Source of the DNA: Paenibacillus rhizophilus
GTDB taxonomy: Bacteria > Bacillota > Bacilli > Paenibacillales > Paenibacillaceae
Reading direction: 5' to 3'
Assembly: GCF_003854965.1 (NCBI RefSeq)
Contig: NZ_RQPI01000011.1
Coordinates: 62,001-126,000, forward strand
Length of the DNA: 64,000 bases
Positions 26,179 to 34,674 of the stretch are shown here, piece by piece. How positions within the stretch are numbered: the stretch's first letter is position 1; every line of letters begins with the position of its first letter. Position numbers and translations under genes: made by a program. The notes under the pieces were generated by a model. That model saw only the letters and a list, made by a program, of their open reading frames with translations, ran no database searches and was not told where the DNA came from.

Positions 26179-27123
26179 ATGGGCGATATTCTTGTAGTAG
26201 GCAGTATTAATATGGATATCATTAACAAAGTGGAAAGGCATCCTTCAGTCGGCGAAACCATCTCCGCACTGGAGACGGAGACCGGACCCGGCGGAAAAGG
26301 GGCGAATCAGGCGGTTGCCGCATCCCGAATGGGGAGTCAAGTCACCCTGGCCGGCGCAGTCGGAACCGACTCCTATGGCGAGGAACTGTTGGCCTTGCTA
26401 AACGGCGAGAATGTGAATACGGAACGGATCATGGTAAAGGAAGGTTTAACAGGGCTGGCGTTTATAACGGTCAATGGTGCCGGCCATAATCATATTATTG
26501 TGTCACCGGGGGCCAATGAGAAATTAAGCGAGGCCGATCTGCTGCCGCTCATGCCGGAACTGAATCAGGCAAAGGCACTAATCGTGCAAAACGAAATCCC
26601 ATGGGCGGTTTCCGCCTACATTATCAAAGAAGCGCGGGCCAGAAATGTGAAAGTCTTGGTCAATCCGGCGCCCGTTGAGCATTTTCCGGTAACGATCCTT
26701 CCCTCCATTGATCTTCTGATTGTAAATCAGCATGAATCGGAAGCGCTTACAGGGCTACAGGCCAAGGATCACGTACAGGCGGTTCAGGCCGCACAGCGCC
26801 TTCTCGATCTGGGCGCAAACGCTGTAGTACTGACTTTGGGTGAACAAGGGGTCATTTATCTGGACCGGAACGGCGAGTATTTTAGAGAAGCGTTCCAAGT
26901 TAGCGCTGTCGATACAACAGCGGCGGGGGATACCTTCATCGGCGCGCTGGCCTCATCCATCGTTAAAGGTAAAGCTACCCAGGAAGCGGTCGATTGGGCA
27001 TGCGCCGCCGCCGCGATATGCGTGACGCGCAAAGGAGCCATACCGTCTATACCTTATTGGGAGGAGGTTCGGGCTCTTATCGAAGAAGCCAATGCCATAG
27101 AGCGCGGGCAATCGGTAAAATAA
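26179..27123 (+). CDS. Ribokinase-like PfkB-family sugar kinase
   Basis: This 314-residue enzyme of the PfkB family closely resembles ribokinase. Marks are VVGSINMDIINKVERHPSVGET at the N-terminus, the substrate-binding GPGGKGANQAVAASRMG (about 35-52), NPAPVEHFP, and the ATP site with catalytic aspartate in DTTAAGDTFIGALA (about 255). It phosphorylates a sugar with ATP in the cytoplasm. With the isomerase and MFS carrier it completes an uptake, phosphorylation and isomerisation route. The ribosome binding site is weak (GGCGGTGAAAACGG). Ribokinase is the closest role by sequence, but the odd transporter type leaves the natural sugar open. Confidence 0.88.
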   Translation: MGDILVVGSINMDIINKVERHPSVGETISALETETGPGGKGANQAVAASRMGSQVTLAGAVGTDSYGEELLALLNGENVNTERIMVKEGLTGLAFITVNGAGHNHIIVSPGANEKLSEADLLPLMPELNQAKALIVQNEIPWAVSAYIIKEARARNVKVLVNPAPVEHFPVTILPSIDLLIVNQHESEALTGLQAKDHVQAVQAAQRLLDLGANAVVLTLGEQGVIYLDRNGEYFREAFQVSAVDTTAAGDTFIGALASSIVKGKATQEAVDWACAAAAICVTRKGAIPSIPYWEEVRALIEEANAIERGQSVK

Positions 27124-27193
27124 ATGAAAACCGGCAAACTTTTCGCGGTATTCATATAAAGGATGATGAAAGAAAGGGGGTTCCTCACGGGGC

Positions 27194-27233
27194 CCCTTTT
27201 CCTGTTGCCGCCTGTAAGGCAACAGGAAAAGGG
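27194..27233. terminator. Perfect 16-bp hairpin after the kinase gene
   Basis: CCCTTTTCCTGTTGCC pairs perfectly with GGCAACAGGAAAAGGG around an 8-base loop. No T tract follows on either side, so it may be an mRNA-stabilising or rho-independent-like end of the sugar operon. Confidence 0.6.
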
Positions 27234-27350
27234 AAACGGGTGTGACCGAATTAACAGTTCCTTCCAAGATAAGCATGGTAAAATATGCACCAATTAAATA
27301 CGGTTAACGGATTGCAAAACGGAGAGATCTATGTTAAATTAAATATAGAT

Positions 27351-27365
27351 TTAGAATAAGTCTAA
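27351..27365. promoter_or_regulatory. PerR/Fur-like box in front of dps
   Basis: TTAGAATAAGTCTAA is a 7-1-7 inverted repeat that agrees with the PerR consensus TTATAATNATTATAA at 11 of 14 defined positions. It lies 36 bases before the dps start. Dps genes of Bacillales are classical PerR targets. Confidence 0.5.
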
Positions 27366-27401
27366 ATATTAAAATATTTTAAAGACCGGGAGGAATGAAT
27401 C

Positions 27402-27857
27402 ATGAGTACTGATCTGAAAACTCAAACCGAACTGCATGCCACATTGAACCGTCAAACTGCCAACTGGACACTGCTGGGAATTAAGCTTCATCATTACCAC
27501 TGGTTTGTTACCGGTACGGACTTCTTCACGCTTCACAGCCAATTCGAAGAGTATTATAACGAAGCTGCTGAATATGTGGATACTGTGGCGGAACGTCTGC
27601 TGGCGATCGGCGGCAAGCCCGCTTCCACAATGAAAGAATATTTGGCTCTGTCCAGTCTGCAGGAAGCGACCGGCGGCGAGAGCGCCAAGGAAATGGTGGC
27701 GGCTCTGGCCAAAGATTACGCGCTTCTCGCACAAGAGCTGAGCGCCGGCATTACACTGGCAGAGGAGTCCGGCGATCAACCGACAGGCGATCTGTTCATC
27801 GGTATCCGGACAAATGTCGAGAAGCATGTATGGATGCTGAACGCTTACCTCGGCTAA
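27402..27857 (+). CDS. dps: Dps-family ferritin-like DNA-protection protein
   Basis: This 151-residue four-helix bundle forms a dodecamer that oxidises and stores iron and shields DNA from peroxide. The inter-subunit ferroxidase residues are visible: LHHYHWFVTG with its histidines, followed by HSQFEEYYNEAAEYVDTVAERLLAIGGKP with the acidic ligands. CGGGAGG precedes the ATG. It stands alone between two strong hairpins, with a PerR-like box upstream, which fits induction by peroxide. Confidence 0.95.
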   Translation: MSTDLKTQTELHATLNRQTANWTLLGIKLHHYHWFVTGTDFFTLHSQFEEYYNEAAEYVDTVAERLLAIGGKPASTMKEYLALSSLQEATGGESAKEMVAALAKDYALLAQELSAGITLAEESGDQPTGDLFIGIRTNVEKHVWMLNAYLG

Positions 27858-27920
27858 GAACGTATAACGACCGGCTTCGCGCTGGAAGATTCAAGTATTC
27901 CCCATCCTCTTAACAGCGCC

Positions 27921-27969
27921 AAATGGCCGGTTCCAGTCAGAATCTGACTGGAACCGGCCATTTTATTTT
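27921..27969. terminator. Bidirectional terminator between dps and the AIM24 gene
   Basis: A perfect 20-bp stem (27921-27940 with 27944-27963) has a 3-base AAT loop. It ends in ATTTTATTTT on the plus strand and has an A-rich start for the minus strand. It separates two convergent genes. Confidence 0.9.
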
Positions 27970-27999
27970 GCAGCCTTCCGTATGCGGCGGGATTACGGA

Positions 28000-28713
28000 T
28001 TACTTGATGAATACGCCGCCGAAGGGTAGAACTTCCCTCAGGAACCGTTTGAGAATGCCGTCCTCATGGTTCTCCCGTTCAAACCTCCGGTTCTGCCGGC
28101 CGGCCTGAAAGAGGACAGGGCCGCTGCCGGTCATTTTCCAGTGATAGCTCATATGCTGGCTGGCAAGATGATTTCCGTAGACGGTCAGTTCCAGCCGGGC
28201 ATTCTCGGGATAAGCGATCACGCTGCCCGCATCGACATACAAAGGCTCCACCGGGTCCAGAGCCGCTTCGCATACGGTTCCTTCCGTCAGAATGCCGATG
28301 CTGCCATTTCCGGAGAATTTGACCTTGACGATATCCCGGGTCACGATCATATTTTTTACGCTAAGGACACGGGTCTGCATGGTGATTCCTTTACTATAAT
28401 AGAACAGGTGCTTGAAGTCATAGAGCAGGTCGTCTTTGCCGTCCAGCTTGACCGTTTTGATCCGGTAACCTGGCGGCAGCGCCGCCGTGAACCGGCAAGG
28501 ACCGGTCATATCCGCCCGGATCAGCTTGCGTTTGCGGTACATTCCCTTTACATCCATAAACCGGTCGGCCCGTCCGGATGAAGGCCCTTGATAGGCTATG
28601 ATCTGCTGCGGGTGCAGCACATGAATTTCCTCATTCTCCTCCAGCGTGAACGTCAAAGCCTGGCCGCTAGAGGAATTTCCTTTCTCTTGGACTTCCGCGT
28701 TCACCGCCCGCAC
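28000..28713 (-). CDS. AIM24 family protein
   Basis: This 237-residue beta-rich protein of the AIM24/DUF124 superfamily is named after a yeast mitochondrial protein; its bacterial role is unknown. Recognisable stretches are HPQQIIAYQGPSSGRADRFMDVKG, KRKLIRADMTGPCRFTAALPPG, YYSKGITMQTRVLSVKNMIVTRD and GNHLASQHMSYHWKMTGSG. The C-terminus KRFLREVLPFGGVFIK is well conserved in Bacillales homologs as I recall them. It has no signal peptide or membrane segment. It is transcribed away from the coiled-coil protein gene start at 29241, in the same direction and 42 bases downstream of it, so the two may be co-transcribed. Confidence 0.8.
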   Translation of the reverse strand: MRAVNAEVQEKGNSSSGQALTFTLEENEEIHVLHPQQIIAYQGPSSGRADRFMDVKGMYRKRKLIRADMTGPCRFTAALPPGYRIKTVKLDGKDDLLYDFKHLFYYSKGITMQTRVLSVKNMIVTRDIVKVKFSGNGSIGILTEGTVCEAALDPVEPLYVDAGSVIAYPENARLELTVYGNHLASQHMSYHWKMTGSGPVLFQAGRQNRRFERENHEDGILKRFLREVLPFGGVFIK

Positions 28714-28755
28714 CCCTTCCTAATCGTCATAGGCATCTTTCGCCGGACCTGTGCA

Positions 28756-29241
28756 TTAACGCATTCTGTCTCCTCTGCTGGAACGGCTGCGCATGCCGAG
28801 GCGAATGGCCCTGGTCAGTATAAAATAACCCGCAATCAGTCCGAGCCCTGTAAGTACGGTCACTTTAAGACGGTGCACATAGCTTTCACGGGCGGCGCGC
28901 TCGTCTCTCAGCTCATCGACTAACGCGGTAAGCTGCCGATTCTGTTCTTGCAGAGCTGCATTTTCGCTGCGGTACGTTTGCAGTTGATTTTGAGTTTGAT
29001 CCAGCTGATCTATAGTTTGTCCAAGCTGATCCTTCGTCTGCTCCAGCTCGTTTACAGTCTGATGATAGCTTTCCTGCAGCTCGTCAACCTGATCCGGCAG
29101 CTCGGAGAATTGCTCCAGCCCGCGGTACAAATCGCCGAATACATTCGCTTGGGCGGCTGATGCCGGAAGGGTATAAAAAATGGAAGCTATTAGAATAAAG
29201 GCGGCCAGCAGGCGCGGCAGCGAGGGAAACTTTGATTTCAT
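28756..29241 (-). CDS. Membrane-anchored coiled-coil protein of unknown function
   Basis: This 161-residue protein has an N-terminal signal peptide (MKSKF, then a hydrophobic core ending in ASAAQA). A long coiled coil spans about residues 40-115, rich in Gln/Leu/Asp heptads such as ELEQTKDQLGQTIDQLDQ. A C-terminal membrane segment (about 125-145) is followed by an arginine-rich tail (RSSRGDRMR). It would be anchored with the coiled coil outside the cell. The ATG at 29241 is preferred over an upstream frame opening at 29262 because GGTGATC precedes it. An extended -10 (TGCTATAAT) is visible upstream on the minus strand. No known family is recognised. Confidence 0.75.
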   Translation of the reverse strand: MKSKFPSLPRLLAAFILIASIFYTLPASAAQANVFGDLYRGLEQFSELPDQVDELQESYHQTVNELEQTKDQLGQTIDQLDQTQNQLQTYRSENAALQEQNRQLTALVDELRDERAARESYVHRLKVTVLTGLGLIAGYFILTRAIRLGMRSRSSRGDRMR

Positions 29242-29410
29242 AAGTTGATCACCGCCTGACATGTAATTAGGTTTCTTCTATACTACTATACTGATTATAG
29301 CATGTCAGCATCCGGGCAGATTGCGGCAAAAGACGCCTTCCGCCCATCGTTTTGTTGTAGGGAAGCGGTATTTGCCTTATACTTTGGACCTGTAAAGGGG
29401 TTGATCTCAT

Positions 29411-30112
29411 TTGAATAATTGGCTGAAGACCATTTTGTTTCTGGCCGGTTCGGCCCTGCTGACAAGATGGATTCCTTTTTCCAGCCTGTTTCGAAATCTG
29501 GATACGATGATCCACGAATTCGGCCATGCGCTCATTACACTGCTCCTGTCGGGGCGGGTGCTGCGGATTGAGTTGTACGCGGATCACAGCGGGGTTACTT
29601 ACTCGGCCGTTCAGGCGGGATTCCGCTCTGTTTTGGTGTCGCTCGCCGGTTATCCTTCCGCTTCGCTGTTTGCGCTTCTGCTCTTTTATTTGTATGCAAG
29701 AGGCAGAAAGGAATGGGGACTTATATTGGCGACCGGCATCGCGCTTGTCATGCTTGCGCTCTATGTGCGGAGCGGCTTTGGCATGCTATGGCTGGCCGGA
29801 TTTGCCGGGCTTAATATCGTAATGCTGTTCCTTGGCAAAGGGGTTCGCAAGTTCTACTATCTGCTTCTGGCTTTTCTGACGCTGGAGGAATCCGTTGCCG
29901 GCACGCTCTATTTGGTTTCCGCAGGCATCTATTCGCCATCGCGGGCGGGAGACGCCGCCAATCTGGCCCATCTTACCGGAATGCCGGCTGTGATTTGGGC
30001 GGCTTTGTTTTTTCTCTTTGCGCTGCTTTGCGCCAAGCGGGCGCTGGGTTCGTTTTTTCGTTCCGCGCGTCCTGGGCGGGAAAGAGAAAACCTTCAGGGT
30101 AGAATGAAATAA
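29411..30112 (+). CDS. M50-type (M50B-like) membrane metallopeptidase
   Basis: This 233-residue integral membrane protein has the zinc-binding HEFGH (H35-E36-H39) within MIHEFGHALITLL in its first hydrophobic region. Several membrane segments and a basic tail follow. The pattern fits the M50B/site-2-protease-like family, where the HExxH motif lies in or near the membrane. A second zinc-ligand motif is not obvious, so proteolytic activity is not certain. It starts with TTG (GGGG 10 bases upstream). It is divergent from the coiled-coil membrane protein gene. Confidence 0.75.
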   Translation: MNNWLKTILFLAGSALLTRWIPFSSLFRNLDTMIHEFGHALITLLLSGRVLRIELYADHSGVTYSAVQAGFRSVLVSLAGYPSASLFALLLFYLYARGRKEWGLILATGIALVMLALYVRSGFGMLWLAGFAGLNIVMLFLGKGVRKFYYLLLAFLTLEESVAGTLYLVSAGIYSPSRAGDAANLAHLTGMPAVIWAALFFLFALLCAKRALGSFFRSARPGRERENLQGRMK

Positions 30113-30286
30113 TTCATGCATTTATGCAATTTATAGCGGTTGTTCTCCAAGAGCGGTTTACTTTCGGGTGAATTTGCTCTTTTTTTGTCGATAATATCAA
30201 ACCGAACATACATTCCATGACAAGGAGTTGTCCGCCAATATTGGTACATTATATAGAAGACCCAAAAAAAGAAAGAGGTGGAAATC

Positions 30287-30988
30287 ATGCATGCCAGCAT
30301 TCAACCGGTTTACACGTGGAGCCGCGATTGCATTTTTTCCGGCAAATCGCAAAAAGCCATTTTGCTCATCGAATGGCGCGGCGCCGCACAGCCGATTACC
30401 GGGCGGAAGAAGTCTCATACAGTGGCCGCGCGAGATATTGAGCTGCAAATATGGCTTGAGCCCCATGTCAGCCTGACCGGGTTGCACGGCTGCCGTAAGG
30501 CGGACAGCGGAGACCGGGCGCTCCTCCTCCCGCTGGGGACAATCCGTGCCGGGCAGACTAAGTATATCGCTCTGGATTTTGATTTGGAACCCCGAGCGGC
30601 CGGGCGGTATGAAATGCTCTGGCTCCAGTGGCGGTACCGGCAGAAGACAGGTGAACGCGGACGCGAACTGCCTGTACAGAAGCTGACGCTGGAATACAGC
30701 CGCCACACCGGATGCATGGATGAGGTCTGCTCTTTTTACGTGGAGAAGCACAGGGAACTGCTGATGGTGGAGGAGTCCATTGCGGAAGCTCTGTCTCTGA
30801 GCGCTGACGGGCGGCAGACTGAAGCCCGGGAGAAGCTGCGACGTCATGCGGACAAGCTGCTGCTGCTGGCTGTACGTTCCGGAGATACCGCTCTTATGCG
30901 GGAAGCCGAGTCGCTCTATATGCAGAGCGAACGGAAGACGAGTCCATGCCTGGAAGAAAACAGCCCATCTCAATATGCAAACGGCTGA
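30287..30988 (+). CDS. Hypothetical protein resembling the C-terminal part of VWA-domain proteins
   Basis: This 233-residue protein is of uncertain family. Its first half (VARDIELQIWLEPHVSLTGLHGCRKADSG, then LPLGTIRAGQTKYIALDFDL and RYEMLWLQWRYR) looks like the beta-sandwich region found after the von Willebrand A domain in bacterial VWA proteins. The second half is helical (ESIAEALSLSADGRQTEAREKLRRHADKLLLLA). No VWA domain with a MIDAS motif precedes it here. It may be a natural stand-alone domain or a remnant. ATG 30287 follows AGAGGTG with good spacing; GTG 30278 overlaps that site. Confidence 0.55.
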   Translation: MHASIQPVYTWSRDCIFSGKSQKAILLIEWRGAAQPITGRKKSHTVAARDIELQIWLEPHVSLTGLHGCRKADSGDRALLLPLGTIRAGQTKYIALDFDLEPRAAGRYEMLWLQWRYRQKTGERGRELPVQKLTLEYSRHTGCMDEVCSFYVEKHRELLMVEESIAEALSLSADGRQTEAREKLRRHADKLLLLAVRSGDTALMREAESLYMQSERKTSPCLEENSPSQYANG

Positions 30989-31211
30989 ATTAATAATGAA
31001 TATAGGGATTAATACCTAATCTATTATTGAGTCTTTATACTTATTATTTTTAGGTATAAACTTAGAAATACACTATTATTTGTGTTAAAATAGTAAAATA
31101 GTTCTATTACATATCCCATTATATGGAATTTGTTTGATTGGTATAGTGCATATATCCGAATCTGGCTTAAAGACGAATTTATTTTACTAATGTTGGCAAG
31201 GAGTAGTTAAT

Positions 31212-32174
31212 ATGACAGACCGATTAATTCGTCTGATGCGTGTTATTACGCTCGTTCAGGCCAAGCCCGGCATTCTGGCGCGCGAACTGGCTGAGCGCTG
31301 CGGCACCAGTGAGAGAACGATTTATCGGGATATGGATGCCTTGAGCGCCATGCATATTCCAATTACCCATATGGGCCACGGGAAGGGATATGCTTTTATC
31401 GGTAATTTTGCGCTGTATCCCCTGGACTGGTCATCGAAAGAAGCGGCCGCCTTTTCGCAGCTTCGCGTCAATATAGATAAGATTAAACCTTGGCTGCCCG
31501 AAGGCTTCGAGAGCGCCTATGAAAAGCTGATGGCGGCCGAATATAAATACAGAGCAGATAGGGAAGAGAATATGGAAAGCGCCAAAACAGAAGCCGGTTC
31601 TCTCTGGCTGGAGCGGTACGATGCCGGTACGGAACAGCCCCATTTGATTCATATTCTGAACGCTGTGCTGAAACAAAAAAGCATTCGCGTCGATTACTGC
31701 GATAATTCACAAGAGGAGAACGGACTTGAGATCGATCCGTACTACCTGGTCCCGCTGGACAATCGTTTTCATCTCATCGGGTACTGTCACAGCTTCAAGG
31801 GCATTCGCAGCTTTCACACCCATGATTTGACGAATGTTAAACTGCTGGACAGAGCTTTTTCCAAAGAGTCGTTCAATTTACAGGCGTTCACGAAGCAGAA
31901 GTGGTCCGTAGATGAAGACAGCCTTCGGGTGGAGTTCAAGGTTAGATTTTCTGACAGTGCTCTGGAAGAAATCAAGCGGGGCAAGCCGGAAATCGCACCT
32001 GTAACAATGAAACCCCAGGGCAAATACGCCTGTTTTGAAGTGTCGCTTGAGCGGGACAGGGAGTTCATTGAATGGGTTGCAAATTTTAAAGAGGAAGCGG
32101 AAATTATCGAGCCCTCCCATTACCGCGAGGTTTTCCGCTATCGAATTGAGAAGTGGCTGTCGCTGTATAAATAG
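31212..32174 (+). CDS. HTH and WYL domain transcriptional regulator
   Basis: This 320-residue protein has an N-terminal DeoR-type winged helix (RLIRLMRVITLVQAKPGILARELAERCGTSERTIYRDMDAL, residues 4-44). A WYL domain follows at about 150-225 (QKSIRVDYCDNSQEENGLEIDPYYLVPLDNRFHLIGYCHSFKGIRSF), with a C-terminal WCX-like region. WYL regulators often sense nucleotides or nucleic-acid ligands or act in stress and defence loci, but many control metabolism. No defence gene is adjacent; the ABC peptide transporter follows about 400 bases downstream. The upstream region is AT-rich. Confidence 0.88.
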   Translation: MTDRLIRLMRVITLVQAKPGILARELAERCGTSERTIYRDMDALSAMHIPITHMGHGKGYAFIGNFALYPLDWSSKEAAAFSQLRVNIDKIKPWLPEGFESAYEKLMAAEYKYRADREENMESAKTEAGSLWLERYDAGTEQPHLIHILNAVLKQKSIRVDYCDNSQEENGLEIDPYYLVPLDNRFHLIGYCHSFKGIRSFHTHDLTNVKLLDRAFSKESFNLQAFTKQKWSVDEDSLRVEFKVRFSDSALEEIKRGKPEIAPVTMKPQGKYACFEVSLERDREFIEWVANFKEEAEIIEPSHYREVFRYRIEKWLSLYK

Positions 32175-32243
32175 CGCAGTCTTTTTTTAAAATATAAGAA
32201 TTTATAAGCCGGGCGCTTATCATTTGTCTCTTATATTTCTACG

Positions 32244-32300
32244 AGAAACGCACTTGCGTCCTTCGGGACGCCGTCAGGCGTTTCTTCTTGAGTGTTTTTT
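32244..32300 (+). terminator. Terminator after the WYL regulator
   Basis: The outer stem AGAAACGC / GCGTTTCT encloses an inner stem GCGTCC-TTCG-GGACGC with a stable TTCG tetraloop. A run of T follows at 32294-32301. Confidence 0.7.
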
Positions 32301-32435
32301 TATGTAACTGCATGTAAGTTTATGCAAAATGAAAAAGAAGGATACGCCAAGTTTCCAAAATTTATTCTTGTCGGGGCAGATTATATATAGTAAAGTCATT
32401 AAATATAACAACTGTATTGATTTAAAGCAGCATTT

Positions 32436-32476
32436 CTTTCATGTGATGTTAGGTTAATGCTTTCATGCAATGTTAG
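32436..32476 (+). repeat. Direct repeat (17 bp, 24-bp period) upstream of the peptide transporter
   Basis: CTTTCATGTGATGTTAG (32436-32452) and CTTTCATGCAATGTTAG (32460-32476) differ at two positions. The spacing of about two helical turns is compatible with binding of a regulator. Confidence 0.6.
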
Positions 32477-32485
32477 TTTTTGATG

Positions 32486-32520
32486 CTCTCTATAGACTAT
32501 TGGAGAGTTTTTATTTTATT
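32486..32520 (+). terminator. Hairpin with T-rich tail just before the transporter operon
   Basis: CTCTC (32486-32490) pairs with GAGAG (32503-32507), followed by TTTTTATTTTATTT. It could end an upstream or leader transcript. Confidence 0.55.
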
Positions 32521-32568
32521 TAAATTTGACCTTTGTTCAATTTTTCACGGGAAAAGAGGTAAGCTTCT

Positions 32569-33558
32569 TTGATTCAGCCTATATTGAAAATCGAGAATCT
32601 GCATACGCATTTCTTTACGGAAAAAGGGGAAGTGCCTGCGGTCGACGGCGTCGATCTCTACATCAATCCCGGAGAGGTGCTGGGCGTGGTGGGAGAATCG
32701 GGCTGCGGAAAAAGCGTCACCTCCCTGTCCGTGCTGAAGCTTGTGCCGAGTCCGCCGGGCCGCATTGTGGACGGCCGCATTGTATTCAAGGGGACGGATA
32801 TCGTGCCGCTCAAAGAAAAGGAAATGCGGAAAATCCGCGGCAACGCCGTGTCCATGATTTTTCAGGAGCCGATGACCTCTCTCAATCCGCTGTTCACCGT
32901 CGGCCAGCAAATTATTGAAACGGTGCGTCTGCACCGGGGACTGTCCAAAAAAGAAGCCCGGGAGCATGCGGTGGAAATGCTGCGCAAGGTCGGCATTCCA
33001 AGACCGGAAGCCATTATTGACGAATATCCGCATCAATTGTCGGGAGGCATGCGCCAGCGGGTGATGATCGCGATGTCGATCTCCTGCAGTCCGGAGCTGC
33101 TGATTGCGGACGAGCCGACAACCGCGCTTGATGTGACGATTCAGGCTCAGATTCTGGATCTGATCCGCCGTCTCAACGAGGAGCAGGGCACGGCCGTTAT
33201 GATGATTACCCACGATTTGGGCGTCGTTGCGGAAATGTGCCACCGGGTGGCGGTCATGTACGCCGGCAAAGTTGTGGAGGAAGGCTCGGTGCACGATATT
33301 TTCAAAAATCCGCTGCATCCTTACACCCAGGGACTCATCGCTTCTGTGCCGAGAATGGACGAGACCCGCGAGCGACTGTATTCCATACCGGGCAATGTGC
33401 CTATTTTGAGCAAAAATATGCAGGGCTGCCGGTTTGCACCGCGCTGTTCCCGTGTTATGGATATATGCCGCCAGTCTCTGCCGGATCTTACGCTTCAGGA
33501 GAACCGGCACAGCTGCAGATGCTGGCTGCATGACGGTAGTCAGGAGGATGCGGTATGA
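32569..33558 (+). CDS. Oligopeptide/dipeptide ABC transporter ATP-binding protein (OppD/DppD type)
   Basis: This 329-residue ATPase energises peptide import. Walker A is GESGCGKS, the signature is LSGGMRQR, Walker B is [12 protein letters not shown], and the H-loop is in [11 protein letters not shown]. The C-terminal oligo_HPY region ([16 protein letters not shown], then RHSCRCW) carries the cysteines often found in DppD proteins. A TTG start at 32569 follows AGAGGT. It overlaps the next ATPase gene by 4 bases (ATGA). Confidence 0.93.
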   Translation: MIQPILKIENLHTHFFTEKGEVPAVDGVDLYINPGEVLGVVGESGCGKSVTSLSVLKLVPSPPGRIVDGRIVFKGTDIVPLKEKEMRKIRGNAVSMIFQEPMTSLNPLFTVGQQIIETVRLHRGLSKKEAREHAVEMLRKVGIPRPEAIIDEYPHQLSGGMRQRVMIAMSISCSPELLIADEPTTALDVTIQAQILDLIRRLNEEQGTAVMMITHDLGVVAEMCHRVAVMYAGKVVEEGSVHDIFKNPLHPYTQGLIASVPRMDETRERLYSIPGNVPILSKNMQGCRFAPRCSRVMDICRQSLPDLTLQENRHSCRCWLHDGSQEDAV

Positions 33559-34547
33559 GTGAACACTTGCTGGAAGTTAAGGGACTCAAGAAATACTACC
33601 CGATTAATAAAGGGTTTCTGAATAAAACGCAAGGCTACGTCAAGGCGGTAGACGATATTTCGTTCGCGGTCCGCAGAGGCGAGACATTCGGCCTGGTGGG
33701 AGAGAGCGGCTGCGGCAAATCAACGACCGGACGCTCGCTGCTTCGGCTGATCGAACCGACGGCCGGGGAGATCATTTTTGAGGGGCAGGACATCCGCAAG
33801 CTTTCTGTGGAAGAATTGCGCAAACGGCGCCGGGATATGCAGATTGTATTCCAGGACCCGTTCTCTTCGCTGGACCCGCGCAACACCGTGGAGCGGATTC
33901 TGGAAGAGCCAATGATCGTGCATGGCGTCGGCGACGCCAAAGAGCGCAAGGCCGCCGTTCAGAGGCTGGCCGACGTCGTCGGCCTGTCGAAGGCGCATCT
34001 TCAGCGTTTCCCGCATCAGTTCTCCGGAGGACAGCGGCAGCGGATCGGCATCGCCCGGGCGCTTGCCCTTCAGCCGAAGCTGATCGTGGCGGACGAGCCC
34101 GTCTCCGCGCTGGATGTATCCATCCAGTCGCAGGTGATTAACCTGATGCAGGATTTACAGCGCGAATTCGGATTAACTTACATATTCATCGCGCATGATC
34201 TCAGCGTTGTAAAGCATATTTGCGACCGAGTCGCAGTGATGTACCTTGGGCGGATAGTGGAGATTACCGACAAGGATAAGCTATATTCCCATCCCCAGCA
34301 TCCATATACGCAGGCGCTGCTGTCGGCGGTTCCCGAGCCTGATCCTGATTTGCGGAAGGAGCGCATCATCCTTCAGGGCGAGGTGCCGAGTCCGGCGAAC
34401 GCGCCGGTCGGCTGCGCCTTTGGTACAAGATGTCCGTATGTGATGGATATATGCCGGAATACGCGCCCGCAGCTTGCGGAGACGGAAGCCGGACACCTGA
34501 CCGCCTGTTATCTGTACGACAGGGAAGCTAAAACGCAATTGGTATAG
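33555..34547 (+). CDS. Oligopeptide/dipeptide ABC transporter ATP-binding protein (OppF/DppF type)
   Basis: This is the 330-residue partner ATPase. It has Walker [10 protein letters not shown], signature FSGGQRQR, Walker [13 protein letters not shown] and H-loop [11 protein letters not shown]. The OppF-specific N-terminus ([30 protein letters not shown]) and the C-terminal oligo_HPY cysteine cluster ([17 protein letters not shown]) are clear. The ATG overlaps the stop of the preceding gene, so a heterodimeric ATPase made from coupled genes is expected. Confidence 0.93.
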   Translation: MSEHLLEVKGLKKYYPINKGFLNKTQGYVKAVDDISFAVRRGETFGLVGESGCGKSTTGRSLLRLIEPTAGEIIFEGQDIRKLSVEELRKRRRDMQIVFQDPFSSLDPRNTVERILEEPMIVHGVGDAKERKAAVQRLADVVGLSKAHLQRFPHQFSGGQRQRIGIARALALQPKLIVADEPVSALDVSIQSQVINLMQDLQREFGLTYIFIAHDLSVVKHICDRVAVMYLGRIVEITDKDKLYSHPQHPYTQALLSAVPEPDPDLRKERIILQGEVPSPANAPVGCAFGTRCPYVMDICRNTRPQLAETEAGHLTACYLYDREAKTQLV

Positions 34548-34674
34548 GAGAAGGAAACGTCAGGACTTTGCGGGAATTCTGCCTTCTGGGCAGAGACACG
34601 GTTTATGGCCGCCCTTTCAGAGCGGCTCAATATAAACGCATTATATATATTTGTGGAGAGGGGTATTAACGAAC

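Larger units (their letters stand above)
32175..32568 (+). promoter_or_regulatory. 394-base intergenic region with two hairpins and a direct repeat
   Basis: This holds the regulator's terminator (32244-32300), a 17-base direct repeat (32436-32476), a second hairpin followed by T-rich sequence (32486-32520), and the ribosome binding site of the transporter operon (AAAAGAGGT). The second hairpin lies only about 50 bases before the first transporter gene, which could indicate attenuation. I could not pick a convincing promoter by eye. Confidence 0.5.
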
